DNA from: Sphingobacteriaceae bacterium
Lineage (GTDB): Bacteria; Bacteroidota; Bacteroidia; B-17B0; Aurantibacillaceae
DNA length: 64,000 nt
NCBI GenBank assembly: GCA_002319075.1
Contig: NVQB01000001.1
Coordinates: 2,418,001 to 2,482,000 of the forward strand
Direction: 5' to 3'
Shown here: piece after piece, positions 1-8,591 of the stretch
Layout of the letters: each line of letters opens with the position of its first letter
How positions within the stretch are numbered: position 1 is the first letter of the stretch
The notes under the pieces: model-generated
The model's database searches: none
What the model saw: the letters and a program-made list of their open reading frames with translations, nothing else
Told to the model about the DNA's origin: nothing
Made by a program: the position numbers and the translations under genes

Positions 1-431
1 GAACAGGCGATATTCAAATCAGTTTGTGTAGCCAGGTTCCTGTAACAGGCGCTGTTGTGGTTTGTACGCCGCAAGAAGTGGCTATTTCTGATGCGAGAAA
101 AGGAATTGCTTTATTTCAATTACCACAGGTAAATGTTCCAATACTCGGACTTGTAGAAAACATGGCCTGGTTTACTCCTGAAGAATTGCCTGAGAATAAA
201 TATTACATTTTTGGTAAAGACGGTGTAAAACATTTAGCCGAAGAATTACAGGTACCACTTATTTCACAAATACCTTTGGTGCAAAGTGTGCGTGAAGCCT
301 CTGATGCTGGTCGCCCGGCGGTGATGCAGGAAAATACACCGCAAGCATTAGGCTTTTTAGAGCTTGCGCAGAATGTGGCTCAGCAAGTTGCTATTAGGAA
401 TGCATCAACTACTGTTGAGGCTACCGTTTAA
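1..431 (+). CDS. mrp: Mrp/ApbC-family P-loop ATPase, C-terminal part
   Basis: This is the C-terminal 142 residues of a gene that begins left of the window; the open frame runs from base 3 without a start. The family consists of cytosolic P-loop ATPases that carry or transfer iron-sulfur clusters. The stretch TGDIQ followed shortly by PVTGAVVVCTPQEVA and DARKGI is the conserved region after the Walker and switch motifs, and VPILGLVENMAWF is the conserved segment that follows. Bacteroidota Mrp proteins usually carry an N-terminal DUF59/MIP18-like domain and the Walker A motif, which would lie outside the window. The stop codon is TAA. The next gene lies convergently on the other strand 17 bases away, so this is the end of its transcription unit. 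Family assignment is firm; the exact role in cluster assembly is inferred from homologues. Confidence 0.9.
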   Translation, partial: TGDIQISLCSQVPVTGAVVVCTPQEVAISDARKGIALFQLPQVNVPILGLVENMAWFTPEELPENKYYIFGKDGVKHLAEELQVPLISQIPLVQSVREASDAGRPAVMQENTPQALGFLELAQNVAQQVAIRNASTTVEATV

Positions 432-448
432 TTTTAAATTTTCGGTAT

Positions 449-1096
449 CTATTGTTCGAATGTAAACTCTGAAATTAAAGAGTATTCATATCCAGAATTG
501 TCGGAAGTATTTTTTTCTGAGGTCAAAACAATTTTCTTGTTTCTGAGTTCCTTAATAGTGTAAGTTAAGTCGGTGCTGCTTCCCTTAGAAAATGTTGAAT
601 ATCCGCCTCCAACATATCCGCCTCCACCAATTGGATTCAAGTATTGACTAACATACGAATCGAGGTGTATAACAATTTGCTCCTTATTTTTATGAGTACC
701 TATTCCTGCAGTAAAATTCCATGTTCCTTTTTGGGTAATTCTGCTTTGATTATCTGTGATCATTTCTGAAAAAAATTCTCCATTTTTTTTGAACTCCATA
801 GTATAAGAGACTGATCCCGTGTAATTATCTGAGAAAGCATTTCCTGCGGAGTCACTGTAAGTGGTTGTACTGGAATAGCGAGCGTCAGTGTAACTGGTAG
901 AAATACTATTTGCCGAAGCGTTATTTCCTGTAGAAGAAGTATTATAGTTTTCAGTACCGCTTTTTATCTTCCATTCTCCTACAACCCTTGCCTTACGTGT
1001 TCTCAAAGATAACAAAGGATCATCTTCACCTTTTTTGCAGTTTGTAAATAATTGACAGAGAAGTAAAGTTATAAATGCAAAATTTAGTATTTTCAT
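449..1096 (-). CDS. Lipoprotein of tandem CKKGEDDP family, copy A
   Basis: Predicted 215-residue lipoprotein with no recognised function. A hydrophobic signal of about 19 residues ends in FTNC, so Cys20 should be lipidated; it is followed by KKGEDDP, then SLRTRKARV and a Trp-Lys (GEWK). Lys plus clustered acids right after the lipid Cys fits the surface lipoprotein export signal described for Bacteroidota. The middle is Ser/Tyr/Thr rich, a GTWNFTAGIG motif lies near residue 140 and the protein ends FTFEQ. These landmarks recur in the two genes just upstream on the same strand. An in-frame TTG lies 15 bases earlier, but I chose the ATG because it starts the signal peptide cleanly. It is the last gene of the apparent three-gene run. 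A lipocalin-like beta fold is possible but unproven. Confidence 0.8.
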   Translation of the reverse strand: MKILNFAFITLLLCQLFTNCKKGEDDPLLSLRTRKARVVGEWKIKSGTENYNTSSTGNNASANSISTSYTDARYSSTTTYSDSAGNAFSDNYTGSVSYTMEFKKNGEFFSEMITDNQSRITQKGTWNFTAGIGTHKNKEQIVIHLDSYVSQYLNPIGGGGYVGGGYSTFSKGSSTDLTYTIKELRNKKIVLTSEKNTSDNSGYEYSLISEFTFEQ

Positions 1097-1177
1097 AGTC
1101 TTTGGGTTCAATTATAATGCTTGTGTAGTAAAATATTGCAGGGAAATTCCCTCGGGTAACTTATAAAGAGCTTAAAA

Positions 1178-1705
1178 TTATTGTTCGAAAGTAAACTCTT
1201 CGTTAAAGCCATTTGCATTATACTGGTATCCTCTGACCAGCACGAGCTTTTTCGCTCTTAGTTCCTTAATGTTATAAACAATGTCTGAGGGGAAAATGAC
1301 ACGAGAATCATGAAGCAAGATTTCTTCCTTATTTTTTTTCCCACCAATTCCTCCGGTAAAATTCCAAGTACCTACAATACCATGTCTGTCGTTGTATTCT
1401 AGCTGACGAGACTCATTTACCTCACCATTTTTTTTAAATTCTATAAAATAGAATATGTCTCCTTTTTCTGTTTGATTAGACCCTGTATATTTTTGTATAT
1501 ATTCATTCCTCGTATATTCAGTCGTGGTAGTCCACGACGGAAAACTAACAGTTGTTTTTAGACCACTTACGAGTTTCCATTTTCCTACAACCCTTGCCTT
1601 TCGTGTTCTCAAAGATAACAAAGGATCATCTTCACCTTTTTTGCATTCGGTGAAACAAAGACTTAATAAAAGTAGAACTGACAAATAGATTTTTTGGGAT
1701 TTCAT
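1178..1705 (-). CDS. Lipoprotein of tandem CKKGEDDP family, copy B
   Basis: Predicted 175-residue lipoprotein, paralogue of its two neighbours. The signal peptide ends FTEC with Cys21 as the lipidation site, followed by KKGEDDPLLSLRTRKARV, the same segment as copy A. GTWNFTGGIG and KNKEEI lie in the middle, KELRAKKLVLV near the end, and the C-terminus is FTFEQ, all shared with the other copies. The rest is diverged. The DNA around the lipid Cys is almost base-for-base identical to copy A although the remainder is not, which suggests gene conversion. It sits 36 bases downstream of copy C and 81 bases upstream of copy A, all on the minus strand, so co-transcription is likely. Function unknown; expected to be anchored in the outer membrane, possibly facing out because of the acidic residues after the Cys. 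Confidence 0.8.
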   Translation of the reverse strand: MKSQKIYLSVLLLLSLCFTECKKGEDDPLLSLRTRKARVVGKWKLVSGLKTTVSFPSWTTTTEYTRNEYIQKYTGSNQTEKGDIFYFIEFKKNGEVNESRQLEYNDRHGIVGTWNFTGGIGGKKNKEEILLHDSRVIFPSDIVYNIKELRAKKLVLVRGYQYNANGFNEEFTFEQ

Positions 1706-1741
1706 AAGAAGTTGAATAGGGGACGAAACTACACATTTATT

Positions 1742-2272
1742 TTATTGTTCGAATGTAAATTCTTCTGAGTAAGTAAAATTAGTATTGATATTAGAATTTC
1801 TGCAGAGTACAAGTTTTTTATTTCTTAATTCTTTAATGGAATAAACAACTTCCCTATTTACACTTGTTTGAGGATCGACAATTACGAGTTGCTCCTTGTT
1901 TTTCAACTTTCCAACCCCACCCGTAAAATTCCACGTTCCGCTCATGGTATAAGAACCTGCAGATGCCAAAAGATTTTGGATATCTACAGCGCCGTTCTTA
2001 TTAAAATTTATTTTAAAGAATGACTCACCTTCGCTAACAATTTGCTTGCCGTCAAAAGTACTCACCTGCCGGTAGGAGTCGCGGGTGAAAGTAGTCTCTA
2101 TGACGGAACCAAAAACGTATTGGGAATGGATGCCTTTTGTCATCTTCCAGTTTCCTTCCACGCGCGCTTTGCGTGTGCGCAGAGAAATTGCGGGATCATC
2201 TTCTCCTTTTTTGCAGCTTGTGAGAAGTAGAGAAAATAATAAAATAGGCGTTATGAGCTTAAGTGTTTTCAT
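1742..2272 (-). CDS. Lipoprotein of tandem CKKGEDDP family, copy C
   Basis: Predicted 176-residue lipoprotein and the promoter-proximal member of the three-gene run. The signal peptide ends LLTSC with Cys20 as lipidation site, followed by KKGEDDPAISLRTRKARV. It shares GTWNFTGGVG, KNKEQLVI, KELRNKKLVL and the terminal FTFEQ with its paralogues. Unlike copies A and B, its codons around the lipobox use different synonymous bases, so it is the older or unconverted copy. No exact TAnnTTTG element was found upstream. Function unknown. The conserved Trp-Lys after the RKARV motif and the GTWNF motif resemble the start and middle strands of small lipocalin-like Bacteroidota lipoproteins, but that is only a resemblance. 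Confidence 0.8.
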   Translation of the reverse strand: MKTLKLITPILLFSLLLTSCKKGEDDPAISLRTRKARVEGNWKMTKGIHSQYVFGSVIETTFTRDSYRQVSTFDGKQIVSEGESFFKINFNKNGAVDIQNLLASAGSYTMSGTWNFTGGVGKLKNKEQLVIVDPQTSVNREVVYSIKELRNKKLVLCRNSNINTNFTYSEEFTFEQ

Positions 2273-2425
2273 AGTTTTAAAGGTTTAGTAAACTATATAA
2301 ATATGACGGAAATATGTAACGTTTAGCTTTGTAATTTATGTGGCGATCTTTATCAGCGATTATGGATTTAACATTTTCCGGCATCATATCTGTTACTCTT
2401 ATTTAAATTAATTTAACCCAAACCT

Positions 2426-3367
2426 ATGAAAAAAAGCATTCACTATTTAATCCTGATCAGTACTTTACTTGTTTTTTCCTGTAGAAAAGATAAAAAGTCC
2501 GAAAGCGAGTCTTCACCGGAAACACCTGTTGTAATAGACAACTACACTTCACTAAGTGATTTTTATTTAAAGAATGGAGTGCAAAAAGAAACATTTACTT
2601 TTAATGCCGGAACAGGTGGTAGTTTTATATCACAGCAAGGAACTACTATCAATATAGCGCCCAATACTTTCACTCCAGCTTCAGCAAGTGTTGTAATTGA
2701 GTTTAAAGACATTTATAAAAAAAGCGATATGTTATTGTCTGACATGCCTACACAAGCGTATGATGGTACGATTTTAAAGTCTGCAGGCGAATTTTTTATT
2801 AAAGCTCTTATAAATAATAATGCGGTGGAATTAAAGTCAAACGCCAAGATCCAAATTTTACAGCCATTAAAACAAGCTCTTGACACAGGCATGAAACCTT
2901 TTGTGATATTAGTCGATACTAATAAAACCGGGTCTGGATGGTATAACAATCCAGGCGACTCTGTTTTTTATACTACGTCAAATTATGTTTATGACCTGTA
3001 TAATTTTTCGAGTCCTGCAAGTAGCGGCACCTGGTGTAACAGCGATAATCCAAACTATTTTTCATCTTCTGTTCAAACAACTCTCACTATTCATGCTAAC
3101 CAAACCGGTAATTTGAATAATATTTTTCTCGTTTTTAAGGATGTAAATAGTATGGTTCATGTATATAAATATAACCAGGCAGACGATTATATTTATAACT
3201 ATGCTCCAACCGGCCTTAAATGCACGGTGGTAGCTTTAGGAGTGAAAGACAACAAACTCTATTCGTCCTTTACCCCCATCACTATAAGCTCCAACCAAAC
3301 GGTTAGTTTTGACCTGATTGAGACAACTACTGAAAATTTTAAGGCCGCTTTAAAAGCGCTCGACTAG
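2426..3367 (+). CDS. Hypothetical lipoprotein with GTxxxIxPNxF-type domain
   Basis: Predicted 313-residue lipoprotein. The signal peptide ends VFSC, making Cys19 the lipidation site, followed by a Lys/Ser/Glu linker of about 20 residues. Residues about 60 to 150 contain GTGGSFISQQGTTINIAPNTF and VVIEFKDIYKKSDM, a beta-rich pattern I have seen in many Bacteroidota surface lipoproteins in which a hydrophobic IAPNTF-like strand is followed by a conserved KD; no enzymatic motif is visible. The C-terminal half is also beta rich. Transcribed divergently from the lipoprotein triplet, 153 bases apart, and convergent with the barrel gene downstream. Probably an outer-membrane anchored surface protein; function unknown. 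The ATG follows an A/C-rich leader and starts the signal peptide directly. Confidence 0.75.
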   Translation: MKKSIHYLILISTLLVFSCRKDKKSESESSPETPVVIDNYTSLSDFYLKNGVQKETFTFNAGTGGSFISQQGTTINIAPNTFTPASASVVIEFKDIYKKSDMLLSDMPTQAYDGTILKSAGEFFIKALINNNAVELKSNAKIQILQPLKQALDTGMKPFVILVDTNKTGSGWYNNPGDSVFYTTSNYVYDLYNFSSPASSGTWCNSDNPNYFSSSVQTTLTIHANQTGNLNNIFLVFKDVNSMVHVYKYNQADDYIYNYAPTGLKCTVVALGVKDNKLYSSFTPITISSNQTVSFDLIETTTENFKAALKALD

Positions 3368-3400
3368 CCAACTCAAAGCACAGCTGCATATGATTACTTA

Positions 3401-4096
3401 TTACTTTAGTGGCTCATAATGATAAGGACGGAAGCGATAAGCTAATCCTAATTCCATTAAGGCTCCTCTTTCGTAACCAACTTCCAGATTGAAGGCAAGG
3501 TTAGTTGTGATGTAATAACGGTAGCCAAGTGTTGGAGCAATATACAAACCATTGGGAAGTTTTACATCCGCAAAGCCATATCCGTAAGTTCCTGTCTGTG
3601 AAACTGTAATTGCTAAGGAGTTTTTGGTAAATCCAAAGGCACATCCTACAAATAAATCGGACTTTACACTTTCAAGCGGAATGTGATAATTAGGCCTTAG
3701 TCCGAGGGATCCGCTACTAAGCCTGTAGCTATATTTATCTTCCATTTGTTTTCCGGCCTGTGTACCATTGGCAACGGTATAAGAGTCGGTTACTCTGATC
3801 TCAATGCCATACCATGCAAAACTCAATCCCAGAGAGAAGTTTTTTGTGAGGGCGTATTCGTATTTTAAACAAAGAGGATTTGTTCCTTTTATTTTAGTTT
3901 GAATAGCCCCTTTAAAGCCTTCTTTAAAAGAAGTCTTCTCTGTTTGAAGGCGGGTAATAGATTTGTTAAGGTGCGGTATACCAATGCCCGCGCTACAAAT
4001 AGCATCTTTTTTCTGAAAGGCCTGTGCAATTAAAAGTGTATTTACTACCATCAATACCAGAAGGAGGCAGCACTTTTTTTGGGTAAGAAAACGCAT
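3401..4096 (-). CDS. Outer-membrane beta-barrel family protein
   Basis: Predicted 231-residue exported protein. The N-terminus has a basic stretch and a hydrophobic core ending at AQA near residue 26, a type I signal peptide. The mature part shows alternating hydrophobic and polar residues with repeated aromatic girdle positions such as LCLKYEYALTKNFSLGLSFAWY and LAFNLEVGYERGALMELGLAYRFRPY, typical of a small porin-like barrel of eight to ten strands. It lies 5 bases downstream of the threonine dehydrogenase gene on the same strand and is probably co-transcribed with it, though no functional link is obvious. No specific family name can be given. Confidence 0.75.
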   Translation of the reverse strand: MRFLTQKKCCLLLVLMVVNTLLIAQAFQKKDAICSAGIGIPHLNKSITRLQTEKTSFKEGFKGAIQTKIKGTNPLCLKYEYALTKNFSLGLSFAWYGIEIRVTDSYTVANGTQAGKQMEDKYSYRLSSGSLGLRPNYHIPLESVKSDLFVGCAFGFTKNSLAITVSQTGTYGYGFADVKLPNGLYIAPTLGYRYYITTNLAFNLEVGYERGALMELGLAYRFRPYHYEPLK

Positions 4097-4101
4097 GCGT
4101 G

Positions 4102-5046
4102 TTATTTAAGATTCTCCAGCATATTCTCTACCAGTTTTGGAAGATCGTATTTTACTTTCCAGTTCCAGTCTTTTTGCGCGTGCGAATCGTCAATACTTTT
4201 CGGCCAGCTGTCGGCAATGGCCTGGCGGAAATCTGGATTATAAGAAATCTTAAAGTCAGGAATATGTTTTTTTATTTCTGCAGCTATTTCTTTAGGACTA
4301 AAACTGATTCCTGATAGATTGTAAGCACCTCTTATTTTAATACTTTCGGCAGGAGCGTGCATGATTTCAATGGTTGCGCGGATAGCATCTTCCATGTGCA
4401 TCATAGGTAAAGCTGTGTTTTCACTTAAGAAACATTCGTAGCTTCCATTTTTTAAAGCTTCGTGAAAAATATGGACAGCATAATCCGTAGTTCCCCCACC
4501 CGGAGCGCTTTTCCAGCCAATTAAACCCGGGTAGCGTAAACTTCTAACATCTACACCATGTTTTTTAAAATACCATTCGCACCATCTTTCACCCGCTTGT
4601 TTACTGATCCCGTAAATAGTAGAGGGCTCCATAACGGTGTATTGTGGGGTGTTTTCGCTTGGTGTAGTAGGACCAAAAACCGCGATAGAACTTGGCCAAT
4701 AAACTTTAGAAATGTGTTTTTCTTTAGCAAGATCTAATACGTGAAATAAGCTTTCCATATTGAGTTTCCAGGCTGACATAGGTTTTTGTTCGCCTGTGGC
4801 AGATAATAAAGCCGCAAGATGATACACCTGAGTGATACCATGTTTTTTTACTATGGAAAACATCGCATCCTTGTCCAAAGCATCCAGTCTTTCAAAAGGA
4901 TTATTTTTAAAAGCATCTTCCGGTGCTTTTAAATCTGAGGGAACTACATTTTCAGCCCCATAAATGTTAGATAAATTTTCGGTTAATTCTAACCCGATTT
5001 GCCCTCCGGCCCCTATTATTAATACCTTTTCCTGCGTATTCGACAT
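4102..5046 (-). CDS. NAD-dependent L-threonine 3-dehydrogenase, SDR type
   Basis: A 314-residue extended short-chain dehydrogenase. The Rossmann motif GAGGQIG sits at residues about 12 to 18, and the catalytic SS...YGISK set is at roughly residues 118 to 147 (SSIAVFG, then STIYGISKQAGERW). YPGLIGWKSAPGGGTTDYA and MMHMEDAIRATI match the substrate-side motifs of the threonine dehydrogenases related to UDP-galactose epimerase, found in Flavobacterium-type bacteria and animals. It would oxidise L-threonine to 2-amino-3-oxobutyrate in the cytosol, feeding glycine and acetyl-CoA formation. A partner 2-amino-3-ketobutyrate CoA ligase is not in the window. The length matches the family. A generic NAD-dependent epimerase is the alternative, but the combined motifs favour threonine dehydrogenase. 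Confidence 0.88.
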   Translation of the reverse strand: MSNTQEKVLIIGAGGQIGLELTENLSNIYGAENVVPSDLKAPEDAFKNNPFERLDALDKDAMFSIVKKHGITQVYHLAALLSATGEQKPMSAWKLNMESLFHVLDLAKEKHISKVYWPSSIAVFGPTTPSENTPQYTVMEPSTIYGISKQAGERWCEWYFKKHGVDVRSLRYPGLIGWKSAPGGGTTDYAVHIFHEALKNGSYECFLSENTALPMMHMEDAIRATIEIMHAPAESIKIRGAYNLSGISFSPKEIAAEIKKHIPDFKISYNPDFRQAIADSWPKSIDDSHAQKDWNWKVKYDLPKLVENMLENLK

Positions 5047-5080
5047 GACTTATATCACTTATGTTTTAGAACAATTTTTG

Positions 5081-5088
5081 TATCTTTG
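5081..5088 (+). promoter_or_regulatory. Promoter -7 element for trhO
   Basis: Exact match TATCTTTG to the Bacteroidota -7 consensus TAnnTTTG. It predicts transcription starting about 4-6 bases downstream and an untranslated leader of about 80 bases before the chosen ATG at 5172. It lies in the divergent region between the threonine dehydrogenase gene and trhO. Confidence 0.55.
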
Positions 5089-5171
5089 CAATCGTTTGCA
5101 AACGTAAAAAGAATTTTTGATTTAAAAAGCGCTTTTTGCACGATAATATAACCTGCAATTATTTTTATCAG

Positions 5172-6236
5172 ATGTCAATTTTAGTAAACCGTACCGACAA
5201 AAACGTTCTTAAGCAACGTTTAAAAGAAGAAAATATCAAACGTAAAACCATTTCGTTTTACCGCTACGTTCAGATTCCTGAACCTCATGCATTAAGAGAT
5301 GAACTTTTCAAAAGCTGGAACGACCTGAATTGTTTTGGCCGCATCTATCTTGCCAAAGAAGGAATTAATGCTCAAATGAGCGTTCCAGAGGAAAATTGGG
5401 AAGCCTTTGTAGCTTTAGTTCATGGCTTGCCTTATTTTAAAGATGTGCCTTTTAAGCACGCAGTAGATGGCAATGGAAAATCCTTTTACAAACTTATCGT
5501 AAAGGTGCGTGAAAAAATTGTGGCGGATGGAATCGAAGATGAAAATTTTGATCCCGCCAACACAGGTTCTTATTTAAATGCCGGGGAATTTAATAAAGCC
5601 GTTGCCGACGAAGATACCATTGTGATTGACATGCGCAATCATTATGAGAGTGAGGTAGGAAGGTTTGACAGAGCATTTTGTCCGGACGCGGATACTTTTA
5701 GAGAGGAGTTACCTTTAGTGATTGATCATTTAAGAGGTCAGGAAGACAAAAAGATTGTAATGTATTGCACGGGAGGTATTCGCTGTGAAAAAGCCAGTGC
5801 TTATTTTAAACACAAAGGGTTTAAAGATGTGCATCATTTAAAAGGCGGGATTATTCAATACGCGCAGGAAATAAAAGAACAAAACCTTGAAAGCAAATTC
5901 AAAGGGATGAATTTTGTTTTTGATGAGCGTATTGGAGAACGTATTACGGAAGATATTTTATCAGAATGTCACCAATGCGGCAAACCTTGCGACACACACA
6001 CGAATTGCAAAAACGATGATTGCCACCTGTTATTTATTCAGTGTGCCGAATGTGCTGAGAAAATGAACGGCTGCTGCACCCCGGATTGCGTTAGAATTGC
6101 AGCGCTTCCGATAGAAGAACAACGCGAGCTTCGCAAAGGCAGAGTTAAGAATGGTCCGGAGTGTTTATCTGTTTATAAAAGCCGCCTGCGCCCCAATTTA
6201 AAGGAGATATTGAAAAATAACCTATCTTTAAAATAA
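5172..6236 (+). CDS. trhO: tRNA uridine(34) hydroxylase TrhO (rhodanese-related)
   Basis: A 354-residue cytosolic enzyme that hydroxylates uridine 34 of certain tRNAs to 5-hydroxyuridine in an oxygen-dependent reaction. The N-terminal part carries SFYRYV and AKEGINAQ, which are strongly conserved in the family; a rhodanese domain follows at about residues 120 to 230 with the catalytic-loop cysteine in YCTGGIRCEKAS near residue 199 and the KGGI motif. The C-terminal Cys-rich segment (CHQCGKPCDTHTNCKN, then CAECAEKMNGCCTPDC) resembles the family's metal-binding tail. An in-frame TTG 36 bases earlier could extend it, but homologues begin near the chosen ATG. It is monocistronic by spacing. Confidence 0.93.
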   Translation: MSILVNRTDKNVLKQRLKEENIKRKTISFYRYVQIPEPHALRDELFKSWNDLNCFGRIYLAKEGINAQMSVPEENWEAFVALVHGLPYFKDVPFKHAVDGNGKSFYKLIVKVREKIVADGIEDENFDPANTGSYLNAGEFNKAVADEDTIVIDMRNHYESEVGRFDRAFCPDADTFREELPLVIDHLRGQEDKKIVMYCTGGIRCEKASAYFKHKGFKDVHHLKGGIIQYAQEIKEQNLESKFKGMNFVFDERIGERITEDILSECHQCGKPCDTHTNCKNDDCHLLFIQCAECAEKMNGCCTPDCVRIAALPIEEQRELRKGRVKNGPECLSVYKSRLRPNLKEILKNNLSLK

Positions 6237-6258
6237 ATAAAATTAACCCCCCACACAC

Positions 6259-6819
6259 ATGAAAAACGCAGCCATAGTAATTTTAGCTGTCCTGGTATTT
6301 GCAGGGATTACCTCCTGCCAAAAAACAAAAGATGAAGTAAATAAAGCTACGGCGTTTGATATGAATTATACCACAGGTGATATTACGATACCATCATCTA
6401 CTTTAGCGGCTGTAGTTACAGGTACAACTCAAACTGTTGAGTTTAATACTCCTGAAATTTCAACCGCTTCGGCAAGTCGCTTCACATCAGAATCTACCAC
6501 ACAAGATCTTATTGAAGAAATTAAAATGACAAAGTTTACTATTTCTAACTCTAGTGGAAATTTGAACTTTTTAAAATCCATTAATATTTACATTAAGACG
6601 AGCGGACTAGGCGATCTTCTTATTGCGACTAAAACTGTTATTCCGCAAAATGTTTCTACGGTTAATGCAGATTTAACGGATGTGAACATAAAACAATTTA
6701 TTTTCAAGGATAAAATTCAATTTAAAGTAAGTGTTACTTTGATTGCAGGAACTAATGCATCGGGAGATCAAAAATTAAAGACCTCGCAAACCATGCACGT
6801 AAAAGGAAAACGTATTTAA
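6259..6819 (+). CDS. Hypothetical lipoprotein
   Basis: Predicted 186-residue lipoprotein: basic start, hydrophobic core and lipobox ITSC with Cys20 as lipidation site, followed by QKTKDE. The mature part is beta rich with Ser/Thr-rich strands and no Cys or catalytic motif. Its pattern of alternating hydrophobic residues around FLKSINIYIKT and QFKVSVTLIAG is compatible with an immunoglobulin-like or LEA-like sandwich, but I do not recognise a named family. It lies 22 bases after trhO and 17 bases before hmgA on the same strand, so it may be co-transcribed with either. Function unknown. Confidence 0.7.
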   Translation: MKNAAIVILAVLVFAGITSCQKTKDEVNKATAFDMNYTTGDITIPSSTLAAVVTGTTQTVEFNTPEISTASASRFTSESTTQDLIEEIKMTKFTISNSSGNLNFLKSINIYIKTSGLGDLLIATKTVIPQNVSTVNADLTDVNIKQFIFKDKIQFKVSVTLIAGTNASGDQKLKTSQTMHVKGKRI

Positions 6820-6836
6820 AATTTAAAAGCATCCCT

Positions 6837-7994
6837 ATGCCGATCTATCACAAGCTTGGAGAAATTCCACAAAAAAGACATACAATTTTTAAAGACAAAA
6901 AAGACAACTTTTATTACGAGCAATTGTTCGGAACGGAAGGGTTTCACGGTATGTCTTCGTTGCTTTACCATGTGCACCGTCCTACTCAGGTAAAAGAAAT
7001 AATCAAAAGTTATTCGGTTGAGCCTAAAATAGCCATTGGTAAAAACATTAAAGCGCTTTTATTAAAAGGTTTTGAAATTAAACCTGAAGCAGATTTTTTA
7101 GCAAGCAGAAAAACACTTTTAATTAATTCTGATTGTGCAATTGGTTTAGCAGCCCCCACTCAAAGTCAAACCGAGTACTTTTATAAGAATGCCGATGCCG
7201 ACGAAATGCTTTTTATTCATAAAGGGAAAGGCACTTTGAAAACAATGATGGGTAACATTGACTTTGAATACGGCGATTACCTGATCATTCCGCGTGGCAT
7301 GATTTATCAAATGCATTTTGAAACGAGCGATAACCGTTTGTTGTTTTGCGAAAGTCATTCGCCCTACTACACGCCGAAACGTTACAAAAATTCGCAAGGG
7401 CAATTGTTAGAACATTCACCCTTTTGCGAGCGCGATTATAAATTACCAACGGTTATAGAAACGCATGATCAAAAAGGAGACTTCTTGATTAAGATAAAAA
7501 AGGAAGGTATGATGCATGAAGTGATTTATGCTACGCATCCTTTTGATGTGGTGGGTTGGGACGGTTATAATTTTCCATGGGGGTTTTCTATTCATAATTT
7601 TGAACCTATAACAGGTCGCATACATCAACCGCCTCCGGTGCATCAGACTTTCGAAACAAACACTTTTGTAGTTTGCAGTTTCTGTCCACGTTTATACGAT
7701 TATCATCCTTTAGCAGTGCCCGCTCCATACAATCACAGCAACATTGATAGCGATGAGGTTTTGTATTATGTAGATGGGGATTTTATGAGCCGTAATAATA
7801 TTGAACAAGGCCATATTACTTTGCATCCAAAAGGCATTCCTCATGGTCCGGCCCCCGGAGCTATGGAGCGCAGTATAGGTCATAAGGAAACACAAGAACT
7901 GGCTGTAATGATTGATACCTTTAAACCTTTGATGGTGACTGAAGAGGCCATGGGTATTGATGATGGAAAATATTACAAGAGCTGGGTTGAATAG
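6837..7994 (+). CDS. hmgA: Homogentisate 1,2-dioxygenase
   Basis: A 385-residue cupin-fold non-heme iron enzyme that opens the ring of homogentisate to maleylacetoacetate in tyrosine and phenylalanine breakdown. The N-terminus MPIYHKLGEIPQKRH and the segment GFHGMSSLLYH are typical. A cupin stretch at about residues 120 to 175 carries DADEMLFIHKGKGTL. The iron ligands are expected in YNHSNIDSDEVLYYV (a His followed by a Glu seven residues later) and IPHGP near residues 305 and 336. Bacteroidota members are shorter than the human enzyme (445 residues), and this length fits that branch. The rest of the pathway (HppD, FahA) is not nearby. A following small secreted-protein gene lies 15 bases downstream. 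Confidence 0.92.
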   Translation: MPIYHKLGEIPQKRHTIFKDKKDNFYYEQLFGTEGFHGMSSLLYHVHRPTQVKEIIKSYSVEPKIAIGKNIKALLLKGFEIKPEADFLASRKTLLINSDCAIGLAAPTQSQTEYFYKNADADEMLFIHKGKGTLKTMMGNIDFEYGDYLIIPRGMIYQMHFETSDNRLLFCESHSPYYTPKRYKNSQGQLLEHSPFCERDYKLPTVIETHDQKGDFLIKIKKEGMMHEVIYATHPFDVVGWDGYNFPWGFSIHNFEPITGRIHQPPPVHQTFETNTFVVCSFCPRLYDYHPLAVPAPYNHSNIDSDEVLYYVDGDFMSRNNIEQGHITLHPKGIPHGPAPGAMERSIGHKETQELAVMIDTFKPLMVTEEAMGIDDGKYYKSWVE

Positions 7995-8009
7995 ACGACA
8001 AAGGCATCG

Positions 8010-8591
8010 ATGAAATGGTTTTATCTTTTTGGTTTGCTTGTGTATTCAGTGTCAATAAAGTCGCAGAACATGCTGGCATGGGACAAAAATTATCAGCTTC
8101 AATTTTCTGATTTTCAATCACCCGCAACTCAGGTAGGACAAGGAAGTAATTACAGTATATATTCCACTGCTAGTTTCGACTATTCCTTTTACATGCTTCA
8201 GGCAGAATTTATGTTCACTAAAAACTTTAATTCCAAAGTAAATTGCTCATTTCAACGGAATGCTTCTTCCATTGTTGCTGTTGACAGCACAATGGCGTAT
8301 CAGCTTTTGAACTTTGGAAGGTATTCTTTTGATCTTGCGGAATTGTATGCGAGAAAATTCAGAAAGAAAATTTACGAAGAGAAGACTGCTTTTTCCGATG
8401 TAAGTTTTTGCAAGCCTATCTATGAGGAAATGTCTCAGGCACTTAATACGCAACATGCTTTTGCGGCAAGACAATGCGATCTCGGTAGGAATGAAGAAAA
8501 GCTCAAACAACTGCATGGAGAAATTTTAAAAGAAATAGAAATGCTTTCAGATTTCTGTAAAACTTGTAAACCTCCTAAAAAGAAAAAATAA
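8010..8591 (+). CDS. Hypothetical secreted protein, DUF922-like
   Basis: Predicted 193-residue exported protein with a signal peptide ending about residue 19 (SIKSQ). The mature start LAWDKNYQLQFSDFQ followed by a serine-rich strand and SFDYSFY resembles the opening of the Bacteroidota DUF922-like proteins, in which a tryptophan-bearing strand is followed by SDF. Two Cys pairs (CSF/ CKPIY and CDLGR / CKTC) could form disulfides. The last residues are a Lys-rich tail (PPKKKK). No catalytic His-Glu motif is visible, so a protease role is not supported. It lies 15 bases downstream of hmgA on the same strand and its stop codon touches the converging trpS gene. Confidence 0.65.
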   Translation: MKWFYLFGLLVYSVSIKSQNMLAWDKNYQLQFSDFQSPATQVGQGSNYSIYSTASFDYSFYMLQAEFMFTKNFNSKVNCSFQRNASSIVAVDSTMAYQLLNFGRYSFDLAELYARKFRKKIYEEKTAFSDVSFCKPIYEEMSQALNTQHAFAARQCDLGRNEEKLKQLHGEILKEIEMLSDFCKTCKPPKKKK

